From Streptomyces lomondensis (GTDB lineage Bacteria > Actinomycetota > Actinomycetes > Streptomycetales > Streptomycetaceae), in assembly GCF_014651035.1 (NCBI RefSeq), contig NZ_BMWC01000012.1, forward strand, positions 1 through 64,000: DNA of 64,000 bases, in the 5' to 3' direction. The notes beneath the pieces were generated by a model. The model did not search any database, was not told where the DNA came from, and saw only the letters and a list, made by a program, of their open reading frames with translations. This document shows positions 44,911-52,369 of the stretch, piece by piece (position 1 is the stretch's first letter; every line of letters starts with the position of its first letter). The position numbers and the translations under genes are program-made.

Positions 44911-45093
44911 ATGTCCGAACTCCACTGGCAGAAGTCCACTTACAGCCCCGACGCCTCGAACTGCGTCGAGATAGCCACCACCCCCACCGCCGTTCACATC
45001 CGCGACTCCAAGCACCCGGCCAGCCCCCGCCTCACGCTCCGGCCCACTGCTTGGGCGGGCTTCCTCTCACTCACGGCGCCCGCGAAGCGGTAA
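44911..45093 (+). CDS. DUF397 protein (BldB/WhiJ-partner type)
   Basis: A 60-residue protein with the DUF397 pattern WQKSTYSPDASNCVEIA, VHIRDSKHP and LTLRPTAWAGFL. DUF397 proteins are encoded next to DUF5753-containing HTH proteins in Streptomyces and are thought to oppose or modulate them, as in the whiJ locus. The gene is 7 bp downstream of the HTH gene and surely co-transcribed. The ATG at 44911 has GAGGGAATC before it. Confidence 0.88.
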   Translation: MSELHWQKSTYSPDASNCVEIATTPTAVHIRDSKHPASPRLTLRPTAWAGFLSLTAPAKR

Positions 45094-45137
45094 TCCCCTG
45101 AAGCGCAGGATGCACTTCGTCCCGGAGGTGAAGAACG

Positions 45138-45659
45138 TTGGCGGTGCCGAAACTTGAGGACCGGCTACGGCGCTGCACCCGTTCCGCCGTCCATCTGGAG
45201 ATGCGCGACGAGTACATGCGCTCCGACGCTCGGTTCGTCGCCTGGCAGAACGGTGTCCGTCGCGATCCCGCCGACAGCGACCCGCTGCGTCGGCCATGGC
45301 TACGGCTCGTCGCCGACCTCGTGGCCCAAGGGGTTGACGTGCGCAGGGCCCGGATCGTGTCGGAGCCCGTGTCGGACTACATCCGGTTCGAGCACCACCT
45401 GACCGGCCCCAACGTGGAGGCAGGCGAGCAAGTGCGCTGGCTGCCCCGCCGTCGCGCATCAGGCCTGGCCCTGCCCGGCAACGACTTCTGGCTCTTCGAC
45501 GACAGCTCGGTTGTCTTCCACCACTTCGCCGGCGATGGCGAACTTGCGCCTGACGACGAGGAGTTCACTGACGATCCGGTCGTCGTGAAGCTGTGCGCGG
45601 ATGCTTTCGAGACCGTCTGGGACCTCGCGGTGCCGCACGAGACCTACAAGCTCACCTGA
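45138..45659 (+). CDS. DUF6879 family protein (AbaA OrfD-like), copy 1
   Basis: 173 residues, starting at TTG 45138 after GGAGGTGAAGAACG (GTG 45144 is a second option). The family shape is DRLRRCTRSAVHLEMRDEY, RRARIVSEPVSDYIRFEHHLT and NDFWLFDDSSVVFHHFAGDGE. These proteins accompany WhiJ-type regulators (third member of the whiJ and abaA loci) and have no known activity. Together with the two genes before it this makes a complete three-gene WhiJ locus. A second copy is at 46071, with about 30-35% similarity by eye. Confidence 0.85.
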   Translation: MAVPKLEDRLRRCTRSAVHLEMRDEYMRSDARFVAWQNGVRRDPADSDPLRRPWLRLVADLVAQGVDVRRARIVSEPVSDYIRFEHHLTGPNVEAGEQVRWLPRRRASGLALPGNDFWLFDDSSVVFHHFAGDGELAPDDEEFTDDPVVVKLCADAFETVWDLAVPHETYKLT

Positions 45660-45798
45660 CCCACAACCTCCAGCGTGACTGTCTCGCCGCTCGTGATCGC
45701 CAGCAGTCTGCTCAGGTGGGCCCGGCACTGGTGGCAGGCTCCCCGGCCGGCGGGAGAGGTGGCCCAGCCTCCGGGCAGGTTACGCGGTTTCCCGTTCC

Positions 45799-45818
45799 GT
45801 CAAGCGTGATCGCTTGAC
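45799..45818. promoter_or_regulatory. Perfect 8+8 palindrome upstream of the second WhiJ-type locus
   Basis: GTCAAGCG-TGAT-CGCTTGAC, 78 bases before the ATG at 45896. Its symmetry and position suggest an operator for one of the two HTH proteins. It lacks the T-tail of a terminator. Confidence 0.55.
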
Positions 45819-45895
45819 CCGCGCACCGCGGCCTCGGGAGCATCAGCTCCAGATGCGGGGAACTGACGGCACCACGGAAGAGGGGAACCCGGACT

Positions 45896-46087
45896 ATGAA
45901 GGTCACCAAGCTGGTCAGCACGTGTGATGTCACGGAATGTCCGACGATCTACGCGACCGATCGCGGCACCCTGCTGATTCAGGGCGAGACTCCGACCGGC
46001 CGCGGGCTACAGATCCCTGCTCACGAAACCCTGGTAGAGATCCCGATGGAACTGATCCAGAAGGCCATCCGTGACGACCTCATCTAG
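45896..46087 (+). CDS. Small hypothetical protein of the second WhiJ-type locus
   Basis: 63 residues, ATG 45896 with GAGGGGAA upstream. Not DUF397: it reads VTKLVSTCDVTECPTIYAT, GTLLIQGETPTGRGLQIPAHETLVEIPMELI in pieces and is predicted to be mostly beta strands. It overlaps the following DUF6879 gene by 17 bp, so the two are translationally coupled. Proteins like this precede DUF6879 in other actinomycete loci; function unknown. It has two cysteines in a CxxxxxC pair. Confidence 0.8.
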   Translation: MKVTKLVSTCDVTECPTIYATDRGTLLIQGETPTGRGLQIPAHETLVEIPMELIQKAIRDDLI

Positions 46088-46595
46088 GACACTCCAGGAC
46101 CTCTTCGGTACGTTCGAGCGTGAGGCGTTCCGGCTGGAAACCCTCGACGACTACAGCAAGTCCGGGAACATCGGCGCCTATTACGCGTTCCTGGCGGGGG
46201 AACCACAGCCGGACGACTATAACGCGGGCTGGGTCGAGGAACTTCGCTCCCACACCGGTAAAGGGAAACGGATCTATCGGGTTCACATTCTGCGTCGCCC
46301 GCTCACGGACTATCTCAGGTTTGAACTCGGGTGGGGTTACCAGAAGAACATGTCGGGGGGAGAGGAGTTCTTCATTCTGGACATCACTGACAGGCCGAAC
46401 CCCTTGGAGAACGTGCCTGACTTCTGGCTCTTCGACTCCGAGTCCGCAGCCGTGATGACCTACGACGGCGCGGGAAAGTACCTGGGTTCGCAAGTTCTAC
46501 CGCCGGAACGAACGGCAGAATTCGTCGGGCACCGTGACGCGGCACTCGCCCACGCCGAGCCGTTCACCGAATGGTGGGCCAAGTACGGGGCGTGA
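46071..46595 (+). CDS. DUF6879 family protein, copy 2
   Basis: 174 residues from GTG 46071, inside the end of the preceding gene. Core motifs as in copy 1: FEREAFRLETLDDYSK, IYRVHILRRPLTDYLRFELGWGY and PDFWLFDSESAAVMTYDGAGKYLG. It ends WAKYGA and its stop overlaps the GTG of the next HTH gene. So the order small protein, DUF6879, HTH is one coupled unit, with the HTH gene last, the reverse of the first locus. Confidence 0.87.
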   Translation: MTTSSRTLQDLFGTFEREAFRLETLDDYSKSGNIGAYYAFLAGEPQPDDYNAGWVEELRSHTGKGKRIYRVHILRRPLTDYLRFELGWGYQKNMSGGEEFFILDITDRPNPLENVPDFWLFDSESAAVMTYDGAGKYLGSQVLPPERTAEFVGHRDAALAHAEPFTEWWAKYGA

Positions 46596-47422
46596 ACAGA
46601 GCGCAACTCGGGGCTGCGCTGCGGGCCCTGCGGGTGACCTCCGGCAAGGAGGCCAAAGCAGTGGCCCGCAGCGCCCTCATGTCTCCGTCCAAGCTGTCCA
46701 AGATCGAAAACGGGAAACTCGCGGCAAGCGCGGCAGATGTAGAGCGCATCCTGACCGCCATCGGCGTCTCGGACGAGGTCAAGGCCGAGTACAGCGAGGT
46801 CGCCCGCGCGTCGGCCACGGAAGCGACGGCATGGCGGCTTCTCAAGCGCATCGGGGTCCACAAAGGCCAGCAAGCGGCCAAGGCCCTTGAAGCGCAGATG
46901 TCCATGTTGCGGCTGTTCCAACCGGCGCTGGTGCCGGGGTTGCTTCAGACGCCGGAGTACATCCGAGCCGTCCTCCAGCGGCATAATCTCAGTGCAGACT
47001 CTCTCACCCGAACGATCAGCGGCAGGCTCGAACGCCAGGCGGTTCTCTACGACAACACCAAGTCGCTGCGGTTCATCATCACTGAACCGGTCCTACGGTG
47101 GCGCATTGTCCCGTCGCAGATGATGGCAGCACAGCTTGACCGCATCCTCTCCATTTCCCGCCTCTCTCATGTGGACATCCGGATAGTCCCGCTCGGGATT
47201 CAGCAGCACGATATTGCGAACCATGCCTTCGTCATCCGCGACGACCGAATGGTCACGGTCGAGACCATCCACGCTGAGGTAGTCGTGACGGACCCCAGGG
47301 ACGTAGGTATCTACGTCGATAAATTCCACGGCTTCGAACGGGTGGCGCTGTCCGGTGACGACATGCGACGCCTGGTCGAGGGAATCCGCGACGAGTTCTT
47401 GCGGGAACAGGAAACAGACTAG
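46592..47422 (+). CDS. WhiJ-like HTH (XRE) regulator with DUF5753, copy 2
   Basis: 276 residues from GTG 46592, which overlaps the stop of the DUF6879 gene (GTGA); ATG 46571 is the alternative. HTH at about residues 5-65 (GAALRALRVTSGKEAKAVARSALMSPSKLSKIENGK, in pieces), then DUF5753 (about 100-270: FQPALVPGLLQTPEYIRAVL and LSHVDIRIVPLG). It is only distantly similar to the 44052 protein. Not followed by a recognisable DUF397 until the damaged one at 47758. It is probably the regulator of this second locus. Confidence 0.87.
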   Translation: MNRAQLGAALRALRVTSGKEAKAVARSALMSPSKLSKIENGKLAASAADVERILTAIGVSDEVKAEYSEVARASATEATAWRLLKRIGVHKGQQAAKALEAQMSMLRLFQPALVPGLLQTPEYIRAVLQRHNLSADSLTRTISGRLERQAVLYDNTKSLRFIITEPVLRWRIVPSQMMAAQLDRILSISRLSHVDIRIVPLGIQQHDIANHAFVIRDDRMVTVETIHAEVVVTDPRDVGIYVDKFHGFERVALSGDDMRRLVEGIRDEFLREQETD

Positions 47423-47455
47423 AGCCGCATCCCCGAACCCGTCGAAGATGGCGCC

Positions 47456-47668
47456 ATGGAGAGCGAAGAGAGAACTTCCGGTCCTGAGAGCCGGACCACG
47501 GTAGGGACGTGCTCGTCGGAGCCGCACGCTGAGCCGTCGCCCAAACCTGGTTGCTCTATCTGCCTGTCCTTCTCGGTAGCCCGGGACAACGCCCGTTCGA
47601 GAATTGACTACAGCGCTGTGTCCGACGCCAACGTGAGGATGCGCAGGCATCAGAGGGAAGCGCACTGA
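47456..47668 (+). CDS. Small hypothetical protein
   Basis: A possible 70-residue gene on the same strand after the second HTH gene. The first half is Ser/Pro/Glu-rich; the second (GCSICLSFSVARDNARSRI, ending VRMRRHQREAH) has a CxxC pair and resembles short Cys/His-containing proteins of WhiJ-type loci. There is no clear ribosome binding site. Codon bias is weaker than in its neighbours. Confidence 0.4.
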   Translation: MESEERTSGPESRTTVGTCSSEPHAEPSPKPGCSICLSFSVARDNARSRIDYSAVSDANVRMRRHQREAH

Positions 47669-47757
47669 GTGAGCGAGTGCAGCGACACCTGCGGCCGATG
47701 ACCGCCCCAGTCACTGAGTCTTACGGCTGCCTCTCCCCCTAAAACGGGGCCTCCTTC

Positions 47758-47947
47758 GTGAAGCCGTGCGGCGGCCCTTGCACGGAGGGGTGCGTGACCC
47801 TGGCCCGGATCGGCGAGGACGCGTGGGCCCTGGGTGACAGCAAGCGGCCGGACGCGCAGCCGCTGCGGTTCAACACGGCGGAGCTGACGGCGGCCGGCAT
47901 CGACCTGGCGCGATTCGGCCTGAGCGCCTGGCCCTTCCCCTCCCCCA
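47758..47947 (+). pseudogene. DUF397-like gene without a proper stop codon
   Basis: From 47758 the frame encodes CTEGCVTLARIGEDAW, ALGDSKRPDAQPLRFNTAELTAAGID, a clear DUF397 pattern (compare VHIRDSK and LTLRP in the intact copy). Normally such proteins end after this point. Here there is no stop in frame; translation would run on through the terminator at 47948-47988 and far beyond. A stop (TGA) exists in the +1 frame just after the domain at about 47910, suggesting a late frameshift. Likely the decayed partner of the second HTH gene. Confidence 0.55.
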
Positions 47948-47988
47948 CCGGTCCCGGTTCCTCGTGGAGCCGGGACCGGCCCCTCTTT
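47948..47988 (+). terminator. Terminator after the DUF397-like gene
   Basis: Perfect 10-bp stem (47948-47957 with 47970-47979), 12-base loop, followed by CCCCTCTTT. Confidence 0.8.
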
Positions 47989-47989
47989 C

Positions 47990-48340
47990 ATCGACGTTCA
48001 GCGGGGATTACTGGTTGCGTCGGCCTCCGCATCCTGAGCCGCCGCCGGCTGGAAGCAAGCCTGAACAGATCCAGCGGTATCGCGAGGTGGCAGCCGAGTT
48101 CCCCACCTCTGATCTGCCGCCCATCGAAACGGCGTACTGGCTCATCAAGCCCCGTTCCCTGGTTCGTGGCACCTGGGAGGAGGCAAAGGAAGCCGCAGCC
48201 TGGCTCGGGGAGCGGCTGGCCGAGCACGCACATCGGTTCGCCTCGTCACACGACCGGGACACCACCCGACTGGTCGCTCTCGTCAACTCCGCCGCTCGAT
48301 GCCCGAAGTCGGCTGTCCTGGCAGGTGACTGGGAGCAGGC
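47990..48340 (+). pseudogene. Remnant of a hypothetical gene lacking start and natural end
   Basis: An open frame with protein-like sequence: SSTFSGDYWLRRPPHPEPPP, then EVAAEFPTSDLPPIETAYWL, GTWEEAKEAAAWLGERL and FASSHDRDTTRLVALVNSAA. The first in-frame start (GTG 47964) is inside the terminator hairpin and unlikely to be used; the normal ATG appears lost. After NSAA it reads on into the fadE terminator, so its natural C-terminus is missing too. I recall similar intact proteins in Streptomyces but cannot name a function. Confidence 0.5.
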
Positions 48341-48378
48341 GAGAAGCCCCGATCCGATCGGGTCGGTCGGGGCTTCTC
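48341..48378. terminator. Terminator of the acyl-CoA dehydrogenase gene
   Basis: Perfect 12-bp arms (48341-48352 with 48367-48378), ten bases past the minus-strand stop at 48388. Confidence 0.8.
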
Positions 48379-48387
48379 ATCGGGTCG

Positions 48388-49545
48388 TTACGGCAGGTTG
48401 CGGGCCATGACGATCCGCTGGACCTGGTTCGTGCCCTCGTAGATCTGCGTGATCTTGGCGTCGCGCATCATGCGCTCGACCGGGTAGTCACGGGTGTAGC
48501 CGTACCCGCCCAGGAGCTGGACCGCGTCCGTCGTGACCTCCATCGCCACGTCCGAGGCGAAGCACTTGGCCGCGGCACCCTGGTACGTGAGGTCGGCGTC
48601 GCCGCGCTGGGACGCGGCGGCGGCCTGGTAGGTCAGGGCGCGGGCGGCCGAGATCTTCATGGCCATGTCGGCGAGCATGAACTGGATGCCCTGGAAGTCG
48701 GCGATCGGCTTGCCGAACTGCTTGCGCTCCTTGACGTAGCCCTTGGCGTAGTCGAGGGCGCCCTGGGCGATGCCGAGGGCCTGGGCGGCGATCGTGATGC
48801 GGGTGTGGTCCAGGGTCTTCATGGCTGTCGCGAAACCCGTGCCCTCCTCGCCGATCATGCGGTCGGCGGGGATGCGGACGTTGTCGAGGTAGACCTCGCG
48901 GGTCGGGGAGCCCTTGATGCCGAGCTTCTTCTCGGGGGCGCCGAAGGAGACGCCCTCGTCGGACTTCTCGACGACGAAGGCGGAGATGCCCTTGGAGCGC
49001 TTCTCCGGGTCCGTGACGGCCATCACCGTGTAGTACTCGGACTCGCCCGCGTTGGTGATCCAGCGCTTCACGCCGTTGAGGACGTAGAAGTCGCCGTCGC
49101 GGACGGCCTTCGTCTTCATGCCGGCGGCGTCGGAGCCGGCGTCCGGCTCGGACAGGCAGTACGAGAACATGCCGTCGCCCTTGGCGAGCGGGGCCATGTA
49201 CTTCTTCTTCAGCTCCTCGGAGCCGGAGAGGATCACCGGGAGCGAGCCCAGCTTGTTCACCGCGGGTATGAGGGAGGACGAGGCGCAGACGCGTGCGACC
49301 TCTTCGATCACTATGACGGTCGCCAGCGCGTCGGCGCCCGAGCCGCCGTACTCCTCGGGGACGTGCACGGCGTGCAGGTCGTTCGCCACCAGCGCTTCGA
49401 GCGCCTCGCGCGGGAAGCGGGCCTCCTCGTCCACCGCGGCGGCGTACGGCGCGATCTTCGCCTCGGCCAGCGAGCGGACGGCGTCACGGAGCATGTCGTG
49501 CTCCTCGGACGGGCGGTACAGGTCGAAGTCAGCCGATCCGGCCAA
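48388..49545 (-). CDS. fadE: Acyl-CoA dehydrogenase
   Basis: 385 residues. FAD-dependent first step of beta-oxidation of short or medium acyl-CoA. Landmarks: PEEYGGSGADALATVIVIEE (in pieces), FSYCLSEPDAGSDAAGMKT and WITNAGESEYYTV (FAD binding), GRQxxGKP-type KERKQFGKPIADFQ, and MMRDAKITQIYEGTNQVQRI, whose Glu is the catalytic base. All in place. The start is TTG 49545 with GAGAGACC just upstream. A candidate operator lies at 49582-49593 in front of it. Substrate cannot be told from sequence; short-chain is most likely from the QIYEGTNQ motif position. Confidence 0.92.
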   Translation of the reverse strand: MAGSADFDLYRPSEEHDMLRDAVRSLAEAKIAPYAAAVDEEARFPREALEALVANDLHAVHVPEEYGGSGADALATVIVIEEVARVCASSSLIPAVNKLGSLPVILSGSEELKKKYMAPLAKGDGMFSYCLSEPDAGSDAAGMKTKAVRDGDFYVLNGVKRWITNAGESEYYTVMAVTDPEKRSKGISAFVVEKSDEGVSFGAPEKKLGIKGSPTREVYLDNVRIPADRMIGEEGTGFATAMKTLDHTRITIAAQALGIAQGALDYAKGYVKERKQFGKPIADFQGIQFMLADMAMKISAARALTYQAAAASQRGDADLTYQGAAAKCFASDVAMEVTTDAVQLLGGYGYTRDYPVERMMRDAKITQIYEGTNQVQRIVMARNLP

Positions 49546-49581
49546 GGTCTCTCACGCTCCAAAACGCTGCGATGGTGACGC

Positions 49582-49593
49582 TAACTACCGTTA
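49582..49593. promoter_or_regulatory. Candidate operator upstream of fadE
   Basis: TAAC-TACC-GTTA dyad within an AT-rich patch, 37 bases before the TTG start and next to possible -10 hexamers. TetR-family regulators of acyl-CoA metabolism bind dyads of this sort. No regulator is adjacent. Confidence 0.4.
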
Positions 49594-49730
49594 AGTAATC
49601 AAAAGTTTATGGGGTCGCCCACGGGAGTGATACGTGAGCTAGGCGACAGCGGGAAAGTTGCCCCGTGAAGCGCGCTCCCATGCCCCGGCTATGCTCGGGC
49701 GCGCACCTGCCGTAGACCCCTGGAGCACCC

Positions 49731-51074
49731 ATGGCCCTGAAGATCACCGTGATCGGCACCGGTTATCTCGGCGCGACACACGCGGCGGCCATGGCCGAGC
49801 TGGGCTTCGAAGTGCTCGCCCTCGACGTCGTGCCCGAGAAGATCGAGAAGCTGGAGCGCGGCGAGGCCCCGATGTACGAGCCGGGGCTCGATGAGCTGCT
49901 GCGCAAGCACGTCGCCGGGTTCGAGGACTCCAGCGGGCGGCTGCGCTTCACCCAGGACTGGGCCGAGCTCGGCGCCTTCGGCGATGTGCACTTCGTCTGC
50001 GTGAACACCCCGCAGCGGCACGGCGAGTACGCCTCCGACATGAGTTACGTCGACTCCGCGTTCGCCTCGCTCGCCCCGCATCTGCACGGTCCCGCCCTGG
50101 TCGTCGGCAAGTCGACCGTGCCCGTCGGCACCGCCGACCGGCTGGCGGCGTACCTGGCCGCGCACGCGCCCGCCGGGGAGGACGCCGAGCTGGCGTGGAA
50201 CCCGGAGTTCCTGCGCGAGGGCTTCGCCGTCAAGGACACGCTGCACCCCGACCGGATCGTGGTGGGCGTGCGCAGCGAGCGGGCCGAGAAGCTGCTGCGG
50301 GAGGTGTACGCCACGCCGATCGCGGAGGGATCGCCGTTCGTCATCACGGACTTCCCGACCGCCGAGCTGGTGAAGACCTCCGCGAACTCCTTCCTCGCCA
50401 CGAAGATCTCCTTCATCAACGCCATGGCGGAGGTGTGCGAGGCCGCGGGCGGTGATGTCGCCAAGCTGGCGGAGGCCATCGGCTACGACGACCGGATCGG
50501 GAAAAAGTTCCTGCGGGCCGGGATCGGGTTCGGTGGCGGATGTCTGCCGAAGGACATCCGGGCGTTCATGGCGCGCGCCGGTGAGCTGGGCGCGGACCAG
50601 GCGCTGACGTTCCTGCGGGAGATCGACTCGATCAACATGCGCCAGCGCGGGCAGATGGTGGAGCTGGCCCGGCAGGCGCTGGGCGGCGGGCCGTTCCTGG
50701 GCAAGCGGGTGGGCGTGCTGGGCGCGACCTTCAAGCCCGACTCGGACGACGTGCGGGACTCCCCCGCACTGAACGTGGCCGGGCAGATCCATCTCCAGGG
50801 CGGCCAGGTCACGGTGTACGACCCGAAGGGCATGGACAACGCGCGCCGGGTCTTCCCGACGCTCGGCTACGCCGACTCGGCGCTGGACGCCGTGCGCGGC
50901 GCCGACATCGTGCTGCATCTGACGGAGTGGCGGGAGTTCCGCGAGCTGGACGAGGAGGCGCTCGGCGAGGTCGCGGCGGCCCGGGTCATCCTGGACGGCC
51001 GCAACGCCCTCGACCCGGAGCGCTGGCGCAAGGCGGGCTGGACGTACCGGGCGATGGGGCGTCCCAAGGCCTGA
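49731..51074 (+). CDS. ugd: UDP-glucose 6-dehydrogenase
   Basis: 447 residues. Oxidises UDP-glucose to UDP-glucuronate with two NAD, a precursor of acidic wall polymers. N-terminal Rossmann domain KITVIGTGYLGATHAAAMAE, FVCVNTPQRHGEYASDMSYV, STVPVGTADRL, the hinge NPEFLREGFAVKDTLHPDR (substrate Glu), the catalytic Cys in GIGFGGGCLPKDIRAF, and C-terminal LGATFKPDSDDVRDSPALNV. All key residues are present. The ATG at 49731 has GGAGCACCC upstream. It is followed by a strong terminator and stands alone, but it fits the glycan-rich neighbourhood. Confidence 0.95.
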   Translation: MALKITVIGTGYLGATHAAAMAELGFEVLALDVVPEKIEKLERGEAPMYEPGLDELLRKHVAGFEDSSGRLRFTQDWAELGAFGDVHFVCVNTPQRHGEYASDMSYVDSAFASLAPHLHGPALVVGKSTVPVGTADRLAAYLAAHAPAGEDAELAWNPEFLREGFAVKDTLHPDRIVVGVRSERAEKLLREVYATPIAEGSPFVITDFPTAELVKTSANSFLATKISFINAMAEVCEAAGGDVAKLAEAIGYDDRIGKKFLRAGIGFGGGCLPKDIRAFMARAGELGADQALTFLREIDSINMRQRGQMVELARQALGGGPFLGKRVGVLGATFKPDSDDVRDSPALNVAGQIHLQGGQVTVYDPKGMDNARRVFPTLGYADSALDAVRGADIVLHLTEWREFRELDEEALGEVAAARVILDGRNALDPERWRKAGWTYRAMGRPKA

Positions 51075-51100
51075 GCGCGCAGAGGCGCGAGAGCAGGCGA

Positions 51101-51137
51101 CGCCGGTTCGGCCGAGGCTCAGTCGGCCGAACCGGCG
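51101..51137 (+). terminator. Terminator of ugd
   Basis: Perfect 15-bp stem (51101-51115 with 51123-51137), 7-base loop, then TCTTGTT. One of the strongest in the window. Confidence 0.92.
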
Positions 51138-51308
51138 TCTTGTTGCATTCTGCCCCACCGGGCGCGCGTGCGGGGCGCCCCAGGGATCCTGGCGCTACGA
51201 GCGTCCGATGAGGTCGCGTGGTCCGGAACCGTGCAACGCGGCGAGGTGCGGTGGCAAGGCGGTGACCGTCAGGCCGCGCGGCCCGGGCGCTCATCGTGCA
51301 AGGACCCC

Positions 51309-51818
51309 TCAGGCTCCCTTGGCCCGGTAGCGGCGCATCTTCGCCCTGGCCCCGCACACCCGCATGGAGCACCAGCGGCCGCGGCCGGCCGGGCTGCGGT
51401 CGTAGTAGGCCCAGTGGCAGTCGGTGGCCTCGCAGGCCTTGAGGCGGGTCCAGGTGCCGGCGACCAGGGCCTCGGCGACGGCGGCGGCCACGCGCGCGTA
51501 CAGGGAGCGGTCGTCGGCGGGGGTCAGGGCGGCCGAGCCGTCCGCGGGGTCGACCGTGACGACGAGGGGTGCCGCGGCGAGGAGGTCGCCGAGCGGGGTG
51601 ACCTCGCGGTGGGGCGGGTGGCCGGCGTGGGCGAGGAGGACCGCGCGCAGTGACTCGCGCAGGGCGCGGGCCTGTTCGGTCTCGTCGTCCCCGGTGATCC
51701 CGAAGCGCGCCCGGGCCGCCGGCGTGTCCAGCGCGTCGGCGCCCGACTCGATGTCCAGCGTGTTCACCAGGGCCTCGACCAGGGCCAGGCCGCCGGGTGC
51801 GGGCGATCTCTCCGTCAT
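51309..51818 (-). CDS. CGNR zinc-finger protein (ABATE domain), putative regulator
   Basis: 169 residues. N-terminal ABATE/DUF1470 domain (LALVEALVNTLDIESG; EQARALRESLRAVLLAH) and C-terminal CGNR-type zinc finger: LKACEATDCHWAYYDRSPAGR and GRWCSMRVCGARAKMRRYRAK, with the four Cys in place; the usual CGNR word is CGAR here. Such proteins are probable DNA-binding regulators. It is divergent from two VOC genes across a 165-bp gap filled with GTAAC/GTTAC repeats, the likely binding sites. Confidence 0.88.
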   Translation of the reverse strand: MTERSPAPGGLALVEALVNTLDIESGADALDTPAARARFGITGDDETEQARALRESLRAVLLAHAGHPPHREVTPLGDLLAAAPLVVTVDPADGSAALTPADDRSLYARVAAAVAEALVAGTWTRLKACEATDCHWAYYDRSPAGRGRWCSMRVCGARAKMRRYRAKGA

Positions 51819-51869
51819 GCCTGGACCGTACCTTCCGCTATTCCCCTTGCGAGGTTACCGCCTATGGGG

Positions 51870-51969
51870 GAGCATGTAGTAACGGTTACCGGTTACCCGG
51901 TCTTTGTAGGTAACAGTGACTGTAGGTAACAGTGACTGTGGGTAACAGCGACTGTGGGTAACAGCGACT
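51870..51969. repeat. GTAAC/GTTAC cluster with four 16-bp tandem repeats
   Basis: Four consecutive 16-bp units (starting 51906, 51922, 51938, 51954), each of the form GT(A/G)GGTAACAG(T/C)GACT. Units 1-2 are identical and so are 3-4. Just before them is GTAACGGTTACCGGTTACC (about 51879-51898). The cluster lies between the divergent CGNR and VOC genes and ends 14 bases before the VOC start. Confidence 0.9.
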
Positions 51970-51983
51970 TCGAGGAGGAAGTC

Positions 51984-52355
51984 ATGGCTCTCGCCAAGAT
52001 GGGTGTCGTCGTCCTGGACTGTCCCGACCCGCGGGCACTGGCGGGCTTCTACGCCGAGGTGCTCGGCGGCACGCCGGCGGTGCAGACCGACGGGGAGGAG
52101 GAGTGGGTCGACCTGAAGGTGCCGGGCGGACCGGCGCTGGCCTTCCAGGCCGCCCCCGGGTACGTGCCGCCGCAGTGGCCGTCGCCCGAGCACTCGCAGC
52201 AGTTCCACCTCGACCTGACTGTGGAGGACCTGGACGCGGCCGAGAAGGGCGTGCTGGCGCTCGGCGCGAAGCCGCTGGACGCGGAGGACCGGGAGCGGAC
52301 CTTCCGGGTTTACGCCGACCCGGCCGGGCACCCGTTCTGCCTCTGCGCCTGCTGA
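51984..52355 (+). CDS. VOC family protein (glyoxalase-like), copy 1
   Basis: 123 residues from ATG 51984 with GAGGAGGAAG upstream; an earlier in-frame start at 51954 is inside the repeats. One vicinal-oxygen-chelate domain with two beta-alpha-beta-beta-beta units: MGVVVLDCPDPRALAGFYAEVLGG, WVDLKVPGGPALAFQAA, QQFHLDLTVEDLDAAEKGV and TFRVYADPAGHPFCLC. The His in QQFHLD and the Glu/Asp pairs could bind metal. Possible roles are detoxification or resistance to a bleomycin-like compound, but this is not proven. Co-transcribed with the next gene, 14 bp on. Confidence 0.9.
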   Translation: MALAKMGVVVLDCPDPRALAGFYAEVLGGTPAVQTDGEEEWVDLKVPGGPALAFQAAPGYVPPQWPSPEHSQQFHLDLTVEDLDAAEKGVLALGAKPLDAEDRERTFRVYADPAGHPFCLCAC

Positions 52356-52369
52356 GTCCGGGAGGCTCC

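Noticed and set aside
47758-49578. 606-codon plus-strand frame as one protein
   Set aside because: Only the first 55 or so codons are protein-like (DUF397); the rest passes two terminators and runs opposite fadE.
51906-51969. CRISPR array
   Set aside because: Units are 16 bp and directly adjoining with no spacers; no cas genes in the window.
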